Shown here: piece by piece, positions 21,699 to 32,659 of the stretch
Layout: the number at the start of each line of letters is the position of its first letter
Numbering within the stretch: the first letter of the stretch is position 1
Origin: Cephalotus follicularis
Taxonomy: Eukaryota > Streptophyta > Magnoliopsida > Oxalidales > Cephalotaceae
Length of the DNA stretch: 64,000 nucleotides
Direction of reading: 5' to 3'
Assembly: GCA_001972305.1 (NCBI GenBank)
Contig: BDDD01001957.1
Location: 124,001 to 188,000 of the forward strand
The notes under the pieces: model-generated
Database searches by the model: none
Told to the model about the DNA's origin: nothing
What the model saw: the letters and a program-made list of their open reading frames with translations, nothing else
Position numbers and translations under genes: made by a program

Positions 21699-23850
21699 TT
21701 AAGCAAACAAGCGAGGATATTCCTCTCGAATATGCTCCTCCAACTCCCAAGTAGCTTCGCTTTCGGGATGGTTCTTCCATAAGACTTTTACAAAAGGTAT
21801 GGTTTTACTACGAGTAACCCTCTCCTGTCTGTCCAAAATAGCCTCAGCCTCCTCATCGCAAGACAAGTCCTTGAGAACGCGATCAAAAGGGTAGTGAACC
21901 ACGTGCAAGGGATGGTACTGGTAACCCCTCAATAAAGATACATGGAACACATTATAGACATGATATAACTGTGGAGGCAAAGCTAACCGGTAAGCAACCT
22001 CTCCAACCTTTTCCAGAATTTCAAACGGTCCAATAAACCGTGGACTCAACTTTCCCTTCAGTCCAAACCTTCGAACTCCTTTCCATGGTGAAACTTTTAG
22101 AAACACGTGTTCACCAACTCTAAATTCCAATTCCCTCCGATGTTTGTCTGCATAACTCTTCTATCGGGATTGAGCTGCTTTCAGTCTTTCCCTAGCTACA
22201 GTCACTTTTTCAGTAGTAATCTGAACTAGCTCAGGTCCTTCGATAGCTCTCTCGCCAACCTCATCCCAACATGTCGGAGATCGACATTTTCTCCCATACA
22301 GTGCCTCAAACGGAGCCGAATGCTATCATGCCAACTATTATTATATGCGAACTCCACCAAGCTCAAATACTCATCCCAGTTTCCTGCCCACTCTAATGCA
22401 CAAGACCTCAGCATGTCCTCTAAAGTCTGGATGGTCCTCTCCGACTGTCCATCTGTCTGTGGGTGAAAAGCTGTACTGTAATTGAGCCGTGTTCCCCAAG
22501 CTTTTTTGGAATCCCTTCCAAAATCTAGAGGTGAAACGGGGATCCCTATCCGAAACAATGGATACAGGTGTCCCATGTAGTCTCACAATCTCTCGCTGGA
22601 AAACTTTCGCCAATCGGTCCACCGAAAAGTACTCTCAGATTGCCAAGAAGTGAGCTGATTTGGTCAACCGATCCACCATAACCCAAATAGCATCGTTCCT
22701 CCTGAAAGTTCTCAGCAAGCCTGTAACAAAATCCATTGCTATGCTCTCCCATTTCCAAACTGGAACCTCCAAGGGCTGTAACAAACCACTAGCTCGTTGG
22801 TGCTCAATCTTAACCTGCTGACAGATCAAACACCTCCCAACATACTCTGCTACATCCCTCTTCATCCCATTCCACCAGAAATTCTGCTTCAAGTCCCTAT
22901 ACATTTTTGTAGAACCTGGATGTATAGAGAACGGAGAACTCTGAGCCTCAGACAAAACAGCATCTCTGATAGTAGTATCTGTCGGCACACACAACCGTCT
23001 ACCCAACCAGATCACTCCATGCTCATCCACACGGACCTCTGACTTTTTACCATCGTCAACATTCTGTACTAAGGCCCATAGTTCACCAGCATCACTCTGA
23101 GCCATCTTAATCCGAGAAATAAGGGAAGGCTCTATACTCATATTAGCCATATAACCCCGAACAAACAAATTCAAATCCAAACGCTCCATATCTGCTATCA
23201 ACTGCGGCTGAGTAAGCAAAGCCGCTACACTTCCAGACCTCTTCCTACTCAAAGCATCAGCTACCAAATTTGATTTACCGGGGTGGTACTGAATATTCAG
23301 GTCATAGTCCTTCAAAAGCTCCTTCAGTTCTTGTAATTCTAACGGTGCCATTCTGTAAGGTGTTTTAGATATCGGTGCCGCTCCGGGAATGATCTCGATG
23401 GTAAACTCCAATTCCCGTTGCGTTGGCAAACCCGGTAACTCCTCCGGAAACACATCTGAGAACTCTCTAACAACCGGATAGTCCTTAAGGCGAGGCTCAT
23501 CCTTAGAGACGTCTTTTACAACAGCTAGGTAACCCTTAACACCCTTGGCTACCATCTTTTTAGCCTTCAAAGCAGAAATAATCTTAACTTCTTTTCTCGG
23601 CTGTGAACCCTGATAAACAAAGTTGGGCCTATTCACATCCCCAAACAAAACCCTCTGAGTGTGACAGTCAATCGTGCATGATGGCGAACTAACCAATCCA
23701 TGCCAAGAATCATGTCGAAGTCATGCATATCTATTGGGAAAAGATCCGCATCTCGAACGCGATAATCAAAAACGAGAGGACAAGCACGAAAACATTCAGA
23801 TATCATAGCAGATGTACCCATAGGGGTCGAAAGAACCAAAACTGGATCCA
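21699..23850 (-). pseudogene. B1 pol remnant: protease end joined to integrase
   Basis: Largest open part is 22635-23696 (353 codons). It holds [24 protein letters not shown] and [20 protein letters not shown], then at about 23316-23325 jumps in frame to [15 protein letters not shown], skipping all of RT and RNase H. The integrase zinc domain (HPGSTKMYRDLK, WWNGMKRD, CLICQQVK) and MDFVTGL with the first catalytic D follow. A stop after SAHFLAI, then frameshifts, split the core: [14 protein letters not shown] (second D, about 22550) and [10 protein letters not shown] (third residue, E, about 22440) are in different frames. The C-terminal frame 21699-22130 is intact (VFLKVSPWKG, LSPRFIGPFEIL, HNVFHVSLL, VTRSKTIPFVKVLW). 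Confidence 0.93.
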
Positions 23851-25095
23851 GAGATAGAGATGGCTCCCAAGATGCCGAACAAAAGATCTCGCTACTACAG
23901 AGTGAGTCGATCCAGTATCATACAAAACATAAGTCATACGACCACAAACAGAAACATAACCCGAAACAGTACCTGGAGCACCTGCTACCTGATGAGTAGT
24001 CAAAGCAAAGACTCGGCCACCTACATTGCGCTGTCCCGCGTCTTCGCCATTACCTTTCCTCTCCTTTGCTCAAGGGTCTGTGCAATCCATGAAACGATGG
24101 CCCTGCTATCCAAACACAAAGCATGCCCCCGTAGCTTTATAACAAGTCCCAACCGGATGCCTCTTCCCACAAGTCTCACACTGTGCAATCTGAACATTGG
24201 GGTTACCCCCACCAATATTCTTCTTTTGCTTCTTACCATTTCGGCCCTTACTCTGATTTCCCAAATTTTGGCCCAGAGAGTCTCCCCTATTTCTCTTCTT
24301 TTCTCCTTCTAAACGAGCAGCCTGAAAATCCAATCTTTCCATTTCTATGTTATTCGCAGCGTTTGCAACCTCTGACACATCCGCAAACCTCGAGTTAATC
24401 AGCTTACCCCTAAGTTGATAATGTAACTTCCATTTAAACTTTTCCGCCTGTTCTGCTGTTGATCCCGTTGCAGGTCCCGCAAAACCTGCCAATCTGATAA
24501 ACCGGGCTAAAAACTCCGTAACAGATTCACCTTCCTTCTGTCTGGTCATCAAAAACTCCCTAGAATAAGCCTCTTTATCAGCAGTGGTGAAATACTGCTG
24601 ATAAATGATCTCACAGAAATCAGACCATGACAAAGTCTTAACAAAACCTCCACCCTCAGCTATCTTCAAGGTCTTCCACCATGTCTGGGCATCACCCTCT
24701 AGCTTATATGCAGCCAACTTAACCTTCTGATTATCACCGCATTCTAGCACATCGAAAATCTTCTCCAAATGAGCAATCCAATGCTCAGCCTCCACTGGTG
24801 TTGGAGCCGAAGTAAAGGATTGCGGTCTGTGTTTTTGGAACCTTTCCATCCATACATGAACTGGATTATCATGACGGTCCCCAGCTCCCCTAGCTGCATG
24901 AGCATCAACTGGTACATTCTCCTCAGCTACTTGCTCACGATGACCCTGCTCATGATTTTGCTGTTGTTGCATCACTCGGTTCACTTCCTGAGCCACAACT
25001 TGTCTAACCATCTGGTCAATTATAGGCTCATTTCTTCCTCCATCCTAAGCCATAACTGGTTCGGTCCTCTGAGGGGTGTTCCTTGTTCGTGCCAT
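23851..25095 (-). pseudogene. B1 gag and start of protease
   Basis: Likely start at 25095 (MARTRNT), by comparison with the B2 gag start. A TAG stop follows at codon 17. The main frame from 25011 has the gag capsid motifs VHVWMERFQKHRP, AEHWIAHLEKIFDVL, AQTWWK and SVTEFLARFIRLAGFAG. The zinc knuckle near 24106-24130 reads C-F-V-F-G followed by a stop, so the second cysteine is replaced by F and the frame is closed there. The protease active site YDTGSTHS (about 23925) is in another frame segment (23803-24003), which shifts again shortly after FVRHLG. At least three lesions block translation. Confidence 0.92.
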
Positions 25096-25250
25096 CTACG
25101 CAACAAAATCCAACACAAGATAAAGGCAAAAGAGTTAGAAGGTCAAAACGAAAGACATATCAAAAGATCGTAACGAAGAAGTCCTAACCCAGTATCTACC
25201 CAATCTCACAGGTCAAACCTAGTTAGGTCTTCTAAGGAAAAAAAACCTAT

Positions 25251-25262
25251 TCTCTGATACCA
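25251..25262 (-). other. B1 primer binding site (initiator-Met tRNA)
   Basis: The minus strand reads TGGTATCAGAGA five bases inside the 5' LTR, complementary to the end of initiator methionine tRNA. Confidence 0.93.
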
Positions 25263-25267
25263 CAATC

Positions 25268-27876
25268 TGTAACACCCACGATGGTGGGAGCCCTTACAAG
25301 TCATAATACCAAACTGAAACATAACGGAAATCTAAACAAAAGACTGATACGAAACGGATGTGGTGGTCTGAAAGCATATGGTATCACAAACTGATATAAA
25401 ACAGAGTCTGAAAATTTAACCAATCATAAATAAAAACGAATCATAATCCGATATCCAAATACTGAAATCATAACCGAAACAAAACCAAAATCTGAAACTG
25501 ATTTTATCACAAACTAATCTGATCCTACTGGAAAACACAAGAACCAACTCCTAGATAATCCTCTGACAAGTGGGTAACTCTCATCACATGTTCCCCCCAT
25601 GCTCCTGAAAACCTGCCGCATAGAAACAAAAACGCGGCTGAGCAAACCTCAGTACGGATAAGGAATTAAAACAGTAAATGATAAACAAAATAATTTGAAC
25701 TTTAAATTCAGCAAAGTAACATAGTAAATATTCTTGAAAGTGAAACAGAATAGTTAGAAGCGAACAGTTGTAAAATCATCATAACTTTGCGAAAACATAA
25801 CATCATAATTCAAAACATTATCAGATTTCATAATTCCATAACAGAGAATTTCTGACATACATACATATATAGGTGCAAGGGGTTCGCGAGGCCCACATGC
25901 TCTGACGGAAAAGTCGTGTACGGCACTACACAAACAATCCCAAATACTGAATTTCTGAATTTTTGAATTCTGACAATAACTAGAGTATACTCATACGCCT
26001 CAAAAGGATCCTTATCCTACCCTCAGGATACATATTTAAAAGAGACGCCGTAGACCAATCACACCGCCACGGTAGGTGTCATGTTCTCCGTGCCAAAGAA
26101 CATGCCTATGATACCTCATAGGTAGGGTTTTTCTCTGTATGTTATTATGCTAAAACTTTGTTTTATTCTAAAATAGTTCTAAAATGTGCTTATGTAAACT
26201 GTCTCCAGACATATCTGAAATTATTTAAAAAGAATCATACTTCCATATCAAAATCCAAAATCAAAATTCGATCTTAAAATCAAAATCTGATCTGTATTTG
26301 AAGTTTGACATACTTCCTAAAGTGGAAGCCATGTCTAAAACAAATATCATAGTTTCGGTAACAGAAAATATGCTTTTTAATAATCAATATCCGAAGTAAC
26401 AATGTTAAAATCCATTTCAGTAATATTATTATCATAATGAGAATATCCATAACAAAATACAAGTTCCATTTCAAATAAAACCAGGAACATAAATCTGTTC
26501 AATAAAACGTACAAAATCAACAAATAACGAAAGTTTATTCGAAGGAGTACCAAAGAACGAAGAATCCGTACCTTAGCAGGTCAAAAATCTAAACAAACTA
26601 GAATACCGGACAAAAGCACCCTAAAAGTGTCCCAAACTCCACCACGAATGATATTAAGACCTAAACATACGAGTCCAAACATCACATAACATAAAAAGAA
26701 TCAGAACATCAAAACTACCGTAAAGCGTCGATAGTTTGTTCTTAGGCGTCGACGGTTTAATCGCTCAAAAGGACAAAGCATCGAGCAAAGAGTCAACTGA
26801 CCAAAGCACAAAACAGTACAAAGCGGCGACGCTGAAATACTAAGAGTCGATGGTTTGCGTCAGACACAGAATACCAATGCAGAAAGCAGTTTCAATTTCA
26901 TGAATAATTCGAATTTTTCATATTCAGAAGTTATAATAGCAATAACCAAACCTAAAAACATGTCATGTGAGTCTGTAATTATCAATATGGTAAGTATAAA
27001 CACGAAATCATGAAAATAACAAGTTTAGCATAGTGTATTCATGTCAAAATATGGTTTTGAAATAGTTTACAAAATCATGAACTATAATATGATTTTTCCT
27101 GTGTATAATCCGTGAAACAGTAATATATATATACACATACGTCAATAACATGATTTCTTGTTTTTAATCATCAATATTACAAATTATGCATAAAACCCAT
27201 GAACATATATTAGCAGAAATTTAGTTTCAACAGGCTTTTAAAAACATGATCGAAATCAAATTATAGTCGGTTTTAATACAAATTAAAAGATGATATAGAA
27301 ACTACATAATACAAGCTACAATTTTCGTTTAGAAGTTACCTTCAAAAGACGTCAAAATCAGTGTAGAAAATGGCTTGCAAAGTTGCTGTTCGTTTGTAAA
27401 AATATGCAGATATGAGTTTTCTTTCAAATTGATACTTAGATTTTAAAACCAGAAAAATGAGTAAAAATAATGGTAAATCGTGCATCTAATGAGTTTTCCT
27501 TTCTTGCAGATTCGGTTTCAAATAAAGAAGGAAAATCAGATCAACAAAAATGGCAAAAACCTCTCTTTCCTTAAACATGTCACCGTCCAAACTGGTATGG
27601 AAAGCCGACTAAAGCGTTGACTGTTTACTTAAAGCGTCGACAGTTAAGCACTTAAATACAAAACGCGTCGATGTCACACGTTTAGGCATCAACGTGTCAC
27701 ACAGCAGCCAAAGCGTCGGCGGTTCTAATAAGAGCATCGGCGCTTTGCGCCCAGAAAACAAAATAAAAGAAACCCAAGCAAAAATCAAAAAGGTCCACAA
27801 ACCATAGCAAAAGTCAAAAAGGATATGATCCCATCAATAACATATAAACATGTCAACATATAAATGGGATATTACA
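25268..27876 (-). repeat. B1 5' LTR
   Basis: Starts TGTAACACCCACGATGG and ends GGGATATTACA, collinear with 19037-21643. Scattered substitutions include the C to A change in the starting CCC run. GTCGAC-like motifs recur at 26720-26860 and 27610-27750. No coding content was seen. Confidence 0.95.
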
Positions 27877-28351
27877 TTGTTTAACCAAGAGGAGTTGGAT
27901 GTGACGGGTTAGAGCTACTGGACTTGGAGTTGAAGCGTCTGGGTGCTCAAAACGTCACTGTTGAAACTCAAAGAGGCGGACTTATAGATTCCTAACTTGG
28001 AATCAAAAGGTAGGGGAAGTTATGTTTGTATTTTGAGCTCAAGATTATTGAATGTTATGCGATCGGTTGCCTGTTTGTATGAGCTATGATATTCAATTGA
28101 TATGTCATGGTTACTATTGGTTTTTCGTATGCCATGTGTACTGTTGAGAACTATTGAGTTTATGTATACGCATGTTGAGTTTTATTTTGGTATTAAATTG
28201 CTGGCTAAAATGCATGCTACTATTATGTTCTTTGAACTTTGAGGACTGTTTGATGATATTCTGTCTTGAGGATATATATGGATGCTTGCAATGATCCATT
28301 TAAGTGATATATATTGGATTGCATGTAACTGGGTTTCCAGAACAGTCAACT

Positions 28352-28467
28352 GTCGAAGGAAGACAGCCGACTACTCAACCGTTGAAGGAAGACAGCCGAC
28401 TACTCAACCGTCGAAGGAAGACAGCCGACTACTCAACCGTCGAAGGAAGACAGCCGACTACTCAACC
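28352..28467. repeat. Four tandem copies of a 29-bp repeat
   Basis: Units start at 28352, 28381, 28410 and 28439. Each reads GTCGAAGGAAGACAGCCGAC followed by TACTCAACC; the second copy has GTTG in place of GTCG. There is no spacing between units. It lies within the LTR at 18651-29914. More diverged GCCGACT copies continue to about 28600. Confidence 0.95.
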
Positions 28468-29386
28468 AAAACAGTCGACTGTTGAAGGATAACAGCCGAC
28501 TGCCTGATGAACTAATCGACTGGTAGAAGGAACCAGCCGACTACTCATGTACTGATTACCCAGAACAGCCGACTGGTGAAGGATCTAGCCGACTGCCAAG
28601 CTACTGTTTTGTTCTCTTTTGCTTAAAACGATGCGCGACGATCTTGACTCTGGTAGGATGCATTAGAGCATTTGTATGCATTGTATATGTACTGTTTGCT
28701 GCCTGTTTAATGACTGATTATAAACTTTTTATGATTTCAAGATTACTATGTTAATTTAGAAATGCTTATGTAAAACTGAAAATGACTATTTTGAGTACAA
28801 AATAGATATTTAATAATAACATGTTTTCGAACAAACTGGGAAAGCGATTTCCACCTACTGAATTGTTTAAAAGTATTTTTCGCTGCTGAAAATACATATT
28901 TATGACTTTTGAAAACAGTTTAAAATAAACTGCCTGATGTTGATCTGACAATCATTACTGTACTGTTTACTACACTGTTTACTGAGACAATTAACTGTTT
29001 GCTCTATGAATTCTATGTGTTTGTGCTTGAGCCACTAGTTGCATGGCGGAGGCTGCCAGCGTTGGCTAGTGGTAGGGTTGACCTAGGAGCCAGGAGTTGG
29101 CTGGGTAAATCACTGTACTGTACTGTTGTCTCGCTTGGTTGTCTGGAGAAGGGACCGAAGTGGGAGTGTAACGTGGGGCCAGGAGTTGGCGGCGTTACAC
29201 TTACTGCCTACATGTTGTGGTCCCTTTGTGGACTTACTGTACTGTTTACTGGTCCTATTCGGACATTACCGTGCCTGTTAATGTAACCTTGGCCGGGTTA
29301 CTACTGTACTATGTTGCATACATATATTTTTTATATATGTTCCTACTTTTATTTTACCGTACTGTTAAATTATATATAAATTTTCG

Positions 29387-29402
29387 TATATATATATATA
29401 TA
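29387..29402. repeat. TA microsatellite
   Basis: A TA run of eight dinucleotides inside the LTR ending at 29914. Confidence 0.85.
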
Positions 29403-29914
29403 AACTGGTATTTTTATTGTACTGCATCATCTATGCATACATCACATGACATGCATGTAATATTGGTCCCAAACTGCTTTTATGACTTAGCCAAGTGAGG
29501 ACAAAGGCTAACCCCTTACTTTACAGATTGATGTAGTGGACCGGTTGGACTAGCTTGGATGAAGAACAAGCCTTTATGTTATTGTTGTTGGTTTTATGAT
29601 TCTTCTGGATTGTAATAAACTGGTTTTGTTTAAGGACTAATGAGGTACCGTACTGTTGGATTTGTTTATCGTTGGGATTTAATAATGTACTATGAATCAC
29701 GCTCCGTTTTGTAGGCTTTTAACAATGACAGACTTGTATTAAGTAGCGTGCAGTATGGGATGCACGTTACGTGTTTTCAGCTTATGAGTTTAATGCTTCT
29801 GCAACTGATATCTTATTTGAAAAGTTTAAATTTTATGGCATTTGCATAAGCTGAATCTAATGTTAATTGCCTTTACCACCTTTATGTGTGTCTACCTGAA
29901 ATCGTGGCGTGACA

Positions 29915-30233
29915 ATCCAAAATACTAAGTAGCTTAAGAATTTGCAATTCGCACTTGCAACAACGAAAACTTTACGAAATTAAATTCGTGCAATGTCTTA
30001 GCCTTTTAAGCTTTCTAAAAGACCCATGTAGCGAGCTTTCGACCAGTTACTCTCAAACGAGTTGGCTTTAAGGAACTAGGTGTAGAACACCCCTAAGGTT
30101 TAATTACTCGAATCAATTAGGCTACAGACTAAGACTGAATTCAAAGAGGTAAAACAACTTAATTTTTTTTCTTTTTCTTCTTTTTATTAGCAATACAATA
30201 AAGAACAAAAGGGGTAGGATTTACTGAATATGT
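29915..30233 (-). other. Athila-1 3' untranslated stretch
   Basis: Aligns with 39380-39706 of Athila-2 (CGTGCAATGTCTTAGCC, GACCCATGTAGCGAGC, GGAACTAGGTGTAGAACACC). It lies between the end of the polyprotein frame and the lost LTR. No gene was seen. Conservation between the two copies reflects common origin. Confidence 0.8.
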
Positions 30234-31229
30234 TCATGGAGGTTCGAAATAACGAGACTCGTGAAAATCCATGGCCTCCATCAATGCAGCTTAAAACTTT
30301 AAAAACGTTATTGCTCGCTGCTCGTTCATATTGAATTCATCTCCAATACCTGTCTTAACAAACTCAAACATACCAGGTGAAACCATAGTTTTAACAATAT
30401 AAGCATCATTCCAACAAGATCTCCACTAATAAAAACCATCAAAATTACATTCCAAATCATAAGGTGAGAAAAAAATTTGTACAAAATAAGAATTATCCCA
30501 CCATGATTTCCAACAGTAAAAACCATTAAAAGAACCATAACAATGAAAAACAGTTTCAACAGTAGGAGAACCGTCCCAACGGGATTTCAACCAATAAAAA
30601 CCCTAAAGAACAGCAGAATCGTTGTAACCAGTCAACCAGTCAAACATTTGCCCCATATGAATGCACACCCTGAATCCGATTTTGTCTGTAATATAGGAAA
30701 AATTATTTTCGAAGATTGTGTGAGGGTGAGACGGCATGCTAAGCCTATGAGTAAAATGGGACCGATCGTTTCATTGACTATCAACTATCCCATCGTCCAA
30801 CCAACTTAGAATTTCCTTTTGCGTGACCTCTAATTCCTCGAATTCTCTTACACATTCCATGAAGTCTCTATCTAAATCTTCGTCAAAGTACGTTTGGTCA
30901 GGCGTGGCAAGTTTGTGCGTGTAATGGAATAGATGATCCCATTCACTATCGAAAGTTGGCACATTGAGTTTATTTTCCAGCCACGTTAACGGTTTCTCAT
31001 TTTCTAGCCATGTTAACATTTCCTTTTGGGCATCTTCCATTTTCTCGAATTCTCTCATACACTCAATGAAGTCGCGATCAAAGTTGGCGTCAATATACAT
31101 GTCAAAAGTCTCAAGAATCGAACGTATCACATAGACTTCATCGAAGTTAGCTGGACGCTGTCCCAAGCATAAGATGTTAAAATCCATTGGCGACATTCCA
31201 AAACTAAACTTCATGAGACCATTTGGCAA
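30234..31229 (-). pseudogene. Athila-1 polyprotein C-terminal region of unrecognised type
   Basis: After the protease, the minus strand (30771-31229) encodes FDEVYVIRS and then two related acidic blocks: DRDFIECMREFEKMEDAQKE with LTWLENE, and DRDFMECVREFEELEVTQKE with LSWLDDG, each followed by a D-S-x-W-D-x-L type stretch. After a TGA the same frame continues to three repeats beginning G-F-Y-(W/C) at 30602, 30524 and 30437, each followed by a W-D or W-N stretch. It ends YFEPP-stop at 30234. I do not recognise the G-F-Y-W part. In other Athila elements RT, RNase H and integrase would follow the linker, and none is visible. Athila-2 has the same arrangement, so it is not local debris. Confidence 0.72.
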
Positions 31230-32659
31230 TTGATTAAAGCATTACTCGTGGCCAAGAATGGTTTACCAAGGATATCTGGGATTTGATCATTTATATTTGT
31301 AATAGGTTGGGTATCTAAAACGACAAAGTCAACAGGAAAGAAAAACTCGTCAACCTTTATAAAAACATCATCAATTTTCCCTCTTGGTACTTTCGCCGAC
31401 CTATTAGCTAATTGCAAAGTCATCATAGTTGGGCGCTACTCACCTAAACCAAGTTCTTAAAAACTGAAGAAGGCAACAAATTCACACTTGCCCCTAAATC
31501 GAGCAAAGCATGTTCAGGTTTTGTATTCCCAATCACAGAAGAGATTGTCGGACAGCCAGGATCTTTATACTTTGGAATCTTCGGTTGTGAAATAATCGCA
31601 GTTATATGGGCTGCAAAGAAAGCCTTTTTCGATGTCTGAAGGATTCTATTTTTCGTGCATAAGTCTTTTAGGACTTTTTCATAAGAGGGCAACTGAGTGA
31701 TAGCATCAAGCAATGGAATATTTATTTGGACTTGCTTAAATGTTTCGATGATCTTTTCCATTGCGGGGGCTCTCTTATTTTGCAATCTTTTTGGGAACGG
31801 GGCTGGTGGATCATATGAATGCTCGGGTAAAACCACAGGTTGTTCCTTCTTCTTCTTCTCTTCTTCTTCCTTCTTTTCGTCTTATGCACTTGAATTTGTT
31901 GGCTACGCAAAGGAGTCAACCAACTTTTCATTTAAATTTTCTTGCGCCAAGGACACTTTCAACTGCTCGCTCAAATTTTCTGTATTCTTCGCTGGTTGGT
32001 CCTCACCTTCACTCCTCATGACAAACACTTGGTTCGATGGTCCCGAAGAAGAAGAGGGGCATTAAGGATTCGATGGTGGTTCGATGTGAGTAGGCTGGTT
32101 CATAGTGGTCGTAGGGTTCGGGTAAGGTACCGAGGGCATTTTTCCTTTCTCTCGCGTATGCAATTCAGATGCTAGCTGAGAGATTTGCTTTTCTAGGTTA
32201 TGCTGACTAGTCATCATAGTGCTCATGAGAAGCTCTATGTTCTTTTCTAACGACGAAATGCTAGACGTAAATTCCCTTTGGTTTAAAAATCCAGGTGATT
32301 GTTGATTTTGGAATTGATTTTGTGGGAAGGATGGTTGGACATTATTTTGCAGAAACCTTTGATATGTCTGTTGTGGTGTAGACTTGCTAGAGAAGCTCGA
32401 AGGTTGCCCAGAAAAATTGGAAGAGTGACTAGAAAAATTTGATGGTTGACTTGAAAAATGCGTTGTTTGACCAGAAAAATTCGATGGTCCTCTTCAGTTA
32501 TGCCCTTGACTCCATGAGAAGTTTGGAGGATTTCTCCAACTCGGATTGTTAGTGGTACTATACGGGTTGTATTGATTCATTACGAAAACGTTCTCTATTG
32601 AGTATTGATTTTCAATGTAACTTTGGCATTCTTCAACAACATGATTTGGTGACTGGCAC
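31230..32659 (-). pseudogene. Athila-1 gag C-terminal part and aspartic protease
   Basis: Minus strand: CQSPNHVVEEC (Athila-type cysteine/histidine motif, about 32630-32657), a Q/N/S-rich stretch with FSGQPSSFSS, and ELHTREKGKMPSV. Then comes the acidic/lysine region, AMEKIIETFKQVQINIPLLD and LPSYEKVLKDL. The protease follows: ALLDLGASVNLLPSSV with the DLGA active site (about 31490), MMTLQLANRSAKVPRGK, FFFPVDFVVLDTQP and ILGKPFLAT. Several stops (for example after SFA, after the TTFGE-equivalent before MMTL, and after INCQMVS) interrupt it. The gag N-terminus is lost at 32659, where element D begins. Confidence 0.88.

Larger units (their letters stand above)
19037..27876 (-). mobile_element. 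Complete chromovirus element B1 lacking RT and RNase H
   Basis: LTRs at 19037-21643 (2607 bp) and 25268-27876 (2609 bp) flank 3.62 kb. The target-site duplication is TTGTT (19032-19036 and 27877-27881). Minus-strand order: LTR, initiator-Met primer site, gag, protease, an in-frame RT/RNase H deletion, integrase, chromodomain-like end, polypurine tract, LTR. The near-equal LTR lengths and high similarity by eye suggest a younger insertion than E1. It is a close relative of B2. Confidence 0.96.
18651..29914 (+). mobile_element. 5'-truncated LTR inserted in Athila-1, split by element B1
   Basis: Consists of about 18655-19036 and 27882-29914. Left part matches the reverse complement of 1-310. 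The part after B1 resembles the S1/E2 LTR family (AGAGGCGGACTT, AGGTAGGGGAAG, ACGCTCCGTTTTGTAGG, a GCCTTTACC stretch) and ends GGCGTGACA at 29914. The first few hundred base pairs of the LTR are absent: the join to Athila sequence is at a shared GTCGACGC motif. Athila-1 resumes exactly at 29915. It contains the 29-bp repeats at 28352 and many GCCGACT motifs (28345-28600). No gene was seen in 27882-29914. Confidence 0.85.

Noticed and set aside
23860..24312. Plus-strand 150-codon open frame
   Set aside because: Antisense shadow of B1 gag and protease.
28352..28467. CRISPR array
   Set aside because: The 29-bp units are directly adjacent with no spacers, and the DNA is plant nuclear.
31697..32065. 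Plus-strand S/F-rich 122-codon frame, signal-peptide-like
   Set aside because: Antisense of the acidic and lysine-rich part of Athila-1 gag, which explains its composition.
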